Shown here: piece by piece, positions 23,829 through 26,015 of the stretch
Layout of the letters: each line of letters opens with the position of its first letter
Numbering within the stretch: position 1 is the stretch's first letter
Assembly: GCA_902472795.1 (NCBI GenBank)
Contig: CABROZ010000020.1
Span: 1-26,015 of the forward strand
DNA length: 26,015 bases
Source: an uncultured Bacteroides sp.
GTDB lineage: Bacteria > Bacteroidota > Bacteroidia > Bacteroidales > Bacteroidaceae
Direction of reading: 5' to 3'
Notes under the pieces: model-generated
What the model was told of the DNA's origin: nothing
What the model saw: only the letters and a program-made list of their open reading frames with translations
Database searches by the model: none
Position numbers and translations under genes: made by a program

Positions 23829-26015
23829 ATGAAGAACGATTTGAAGAAAGTGCTTGTCTTGGGTTCCGGCGCGCTCAAGATCGGACAGGCCGGAGAGTTC
23901 GACTACTCCGGTTCGCAGGCGCTGAAAGCGTTGCGCGAAGAAGGAATCAGCTCCGTGCTGGTGAACCCCAATATCGCTACCATCCAGACTTCGGAAGGCA
24001 TTGCCGACCAGGTTTACTTCCTGCCGGTAACTCCTTATTTTGTAGAGCAGATCATCAAGAAGGAACGTCCCGACGGCATTCTGCTGGCTTTCGGAGGACA
24101 GACGGCGCTGAACTGTGGAACGGAACTCTATCAGAAAGGGGTGTTGCAGCAGTATGGCGTGCGTGTTCTGGGTACTTCGGTAGAGGCTATCATGAACACC
24201 GAGGACCGCGACCTTTTTGTGAAGAAGCTCGATGAGATACCGATGAAGACCCCCAAGAGCCACGCTGTAGAGAGCATGAAGGCTGCCCTCGAAGCGGCCC
24301 ACGAGATAGGCTATCCCGTCATGGTGCGCTCGGCTTATGCCTTGGGCGGACAGGGCAGTGGCATCTGTCCCGACGAAGAATCGTTCCTGAAACTGGCCGA
24401 AAGCTCGTTCACGTTCTCCAAACAGATCCTGGTGGAAGAATCGCTGAAAGGCTGGAAGGAGATTGAATTCGAAGTCATCCGCGATGCCAACGACCACTGC
24501 TTCACCGTGGCCAGCATGGAGAATTTCGATCCGCTGGGCATCCACACGGGCGAGAGCATCGTAGTGGCTCCCACCTGTTCGCTCACCGACGAGCAGGTAG
24601 AGACGTTGCAGGCACTGTCGCGTCAGTGCGTCCGCCATCTGAACATTGTGGGCGAGTGCAACATCCAGTATGCTTTCAATGCCGAAACCAACGACTATCG
24701 TGTCATCGAGGTGAATGCCCGCCTGAGCCGTTCGTCGGCATTGGCATCCAAGGCCACCGGCTATCCGCTGGCTTTCGTGGCTGCCAAGATTGCGTTGGGC
24801 TATACGCTCGACCAGATAGGCGAGATGGGTACGCCCAACTCGGCTTATGTGGCACCGCAGCTCGACTATCTGATCTGCAAGATACCCCGCTGGGACCTGA
24901 CGAAGTTTGTCGGTGTGAGTCGCGAAATCGGTTCGAGCATGAAATCGGTAGGCGAAATCATGTCCATCGGCCGCAGCTTCGAAGAGATTATCCAGAAGGG
25001 TCTGCGTATGATCGGTCAGGGCATGCACGGCTTCGTGGGCAACGAAGGCACCCGCTTCGACGACCTCGACCACGAGCTTTCCCATCCCACCGACTTGCGC
25101 ATCTTTGCCATCGCCCAGGCTTTGGAGGAAGGCTATACCATCGATCGCATCTACGAGCTGACCAAGATCGATCCGTGGTTCATCGGCAAGCTGAAGAACA
25201 TCGTCGATTACAAGCATACGCTTTCCCAATATAATAAGGTAGAAGACATCCCCGCCGACGTATTGCGTCAGGCCAAGGTGCTTGGCTTCTCCGACTTCCA
25301 GATAGCCCGCTTCGTGCTGCATCCCACCGGCAACATGGAGAAGGAGAACCTCATGGTGCGTGCCCGCCGCAAGGAACTGGGCATCCTGCCCGCCGTGAAG
25401 CGCATCAACACCGTAGCCAGCGAACATCCCGAACTGACGAACTATCTGTACATGACATACGCTGTACAGGGTTACGACGTGAACTATTACAAGAACGAGA
25501 AGTCGGTCGTCGTGCTGGGCTCGGGCGCTTACCGCATCGGTTCCAGTGTAGAGTTTGACTGGTGTTCGGTGAATGCCATCCAGACGGCACGCAAACTGGG
25601 CTACAAGTCCATCATGATCAACTACAACCCCGAAACCGTATCGACCGACTACGACATGTGCGATCGCCTCTACTTCGACGAACTGTCCTTCGAACGTGTG
25701 CTCGACGTCATCGACCTCGAACAGCCCCGTGGCGTGATTGTTTCGGTAGGCGGACAGATTCCGAACAACCTGGCCATGAAGCTCTACCGCCAGTCGGTAC
25801 CTGTATTGGGAACTTCTCCGGTGTCTATCGACCGTGCCGAGAACCGCAACAAGTTCTCTCACATGCTCGACCAGTTGGGCATCGACCAGCCGGCCTGGCA
25901 GGAGCTGACCAGCTTAGACGACGTGAAGGGATTCGTGGCCAAGGTAGGCTATCCCGTTCTGGTTCGTCCGTCGTACGTCTTGTCGGGTGCAGCCATGAAC
26001 GTCTGCTACGACGAA
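23829..26015 (+). CDS. carB: Carbamoyl-phosphate synthase large subunit (partial, runs off the window)
   Basis: There are 729 codons, all open to the window edge, of a protein usually near 1070 residues. The product makes carbamoyl phosphate from bicarbonate, ATP and ammonia supplied by CarA, for pyrimidine and arginine synthesis. The first synthetase half starts VLVLGSGALKIGQAGEFDYS, and its ATP-grasp region includes SAYALGGQGSG and VIEVNARLSRSSALASKATG. The oligomerisation region is about 400-550. The second half starts near residue 559 with VVVLGSGAYRIGSS and is cut soon after RPSYVLSGAAMNV. Missing are the rest of the second ATP-grasp and the allosteric domain. Several segments read like eukaryotic CAD/CPS1 rather than E. 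coli CarB. No carA lies upstream in the window. The start ATGAAGAACGAT follows a stop-rich AT leader. Confidence 0.95.
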   Translation, partial: MKNDLKKVLVLGSGALKIGQAGEFDYSGSQALKALREEGISSVLVNPNIATIQTSEGIADQVYFLPVTPYFVEQIIKKERPDGILLAFGGQTALNCGTELYQKGVLQQYGVRVLGTSVEAIMNTEDRDLFVKKLDEIPMKTPKSHAVESMKAALEAAHEIGYPVMVRSAYALGGQGSGICPDEESFLKLAESSFTFSKQILVEESLKGWKEIEFEVIRDANDHCFTVASMENFDPLGIHTGESIVVAPTCSLTDEQVETLQALSRQCVRHLNIVGECNIQYAFNAETNDYRVIEVNARLSRSSALASKATGYPLAFVAAKIALGYTLDQIGEMGTPNSAYVAPQLDYLICKIPRWDLTKFVGVSREIGSSMKSVGEIMSIGRSFEEIIQKGLRMIGQGMHGFVGNEGTRFDDLDHELSHPTDLRIFAIAQALEEGYTIDRIYELTKIDPWFIGKLKNIVDYKHTLSQYNKVEDIPADVLRQAKVLGFSDFQIARFVLHPTGNMEKENLMVRARRKELGILPAVKRINTVASEHPELTNYLYMTYAVQGYDVNYYKNEKSVVVLGSGAYRIGSSVEFDWCSVNAIQTARKLGYKSIMINYNPETVSTDYDMCDRLYFDELSFERVLDVIDLEQPRGVIVSVGGQIPNNLAMKLYRQSVPVLGTSPVSIDRAENRNKFSHMLDQLGIDQPAWQELTSLDDVKGFVAKVGYPVLVRPSYVLSGAAMNVCYDE

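Noticed and set aside
23733..25862. Long open frame (about 709 codons) on the minus strand
   Set aside because: It lies antisense to carB, whose protein is clearly recognisable. The antisense openness comes from the GC-rich codon use of carB, and its translation shows no family.

Overview
The window is chromosomal DNA from a gut-type Bacteroidetes, most likely Bacteroides or a close relative. Four things point there. Upstream regions carry the Bacteroides sigma factor signature (a TTTG-like -33 box, 19-20 nt, then TAnnTTTG) rather than E. coli boxes. Start codons have little Shine-Dalgarno sequence. There is a GH84 enzyme that I recognise as close to the B. thetaiotaomicron one. Gene order tig/clpP/clpX and guaB/PPIases/OstA-like/mutL also fits. 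The window is mostly housekeeping, with AT-rich, repeat-laden gaps between transcription units. I see no tRNA, rRNA, CRISPR array, intact insertion sequence or prophage.

Left part (1-5800): a 7-bp tandem array, a YjbH-like envelope protein on the minus strand, a MITE-like nested inverted repeat, a secreted GH84 beta-N-acetylglucosaminidase, and on the minus strand a tannase-like secreted esterase. The esterase reading frame is broken just before its C-terminal catalytic histidine. The GH84 and esterase genes converge on a two-way hairpin terminator.

Centre (5800-13240): trigger factor, ClpP and ClpX form a protein-quality-control cluster, with a strong terminator between tig and clpPX whose T-tract also supplies a promoter box. 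RecQ helicase follows, then IMP dehydrogenase (guaB), which is preceded by a 20-bp hairpin overlapping its apparent promoter.

Operon 13337-21156: three SurA/parvulin-related envelope chaperones (one of them a lipoprotein without a recognisable PPIase domain), an OstA/LptD-N-like protein, a small membrane protein and MutL, all tightly spaced. The first four look like an outer-membrane assembly module. MutL appears to lack the endonuclease motifs.

Right part (21157-26015): about 790 bp without a convincing gene holds a second copy of the MITE-like element, a nested palindrome and a diverged 22-bp tandem array of 12 units in exact register. trpS lies on the minus strand. Next come an intact promoter and leader hairpin in front of a 36-codon stump of an AAA-ATPase gene, and then carB, which runs off the window. 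This carB resembles the eukaryotic CAD/CPS1 type more than E. coli CarB. I found no clearly new multi-gene system. The most unusual signals are the 22-bp array, the guaB hairpin, the ATPase stump with intact promoter, and the esterase frameshift.
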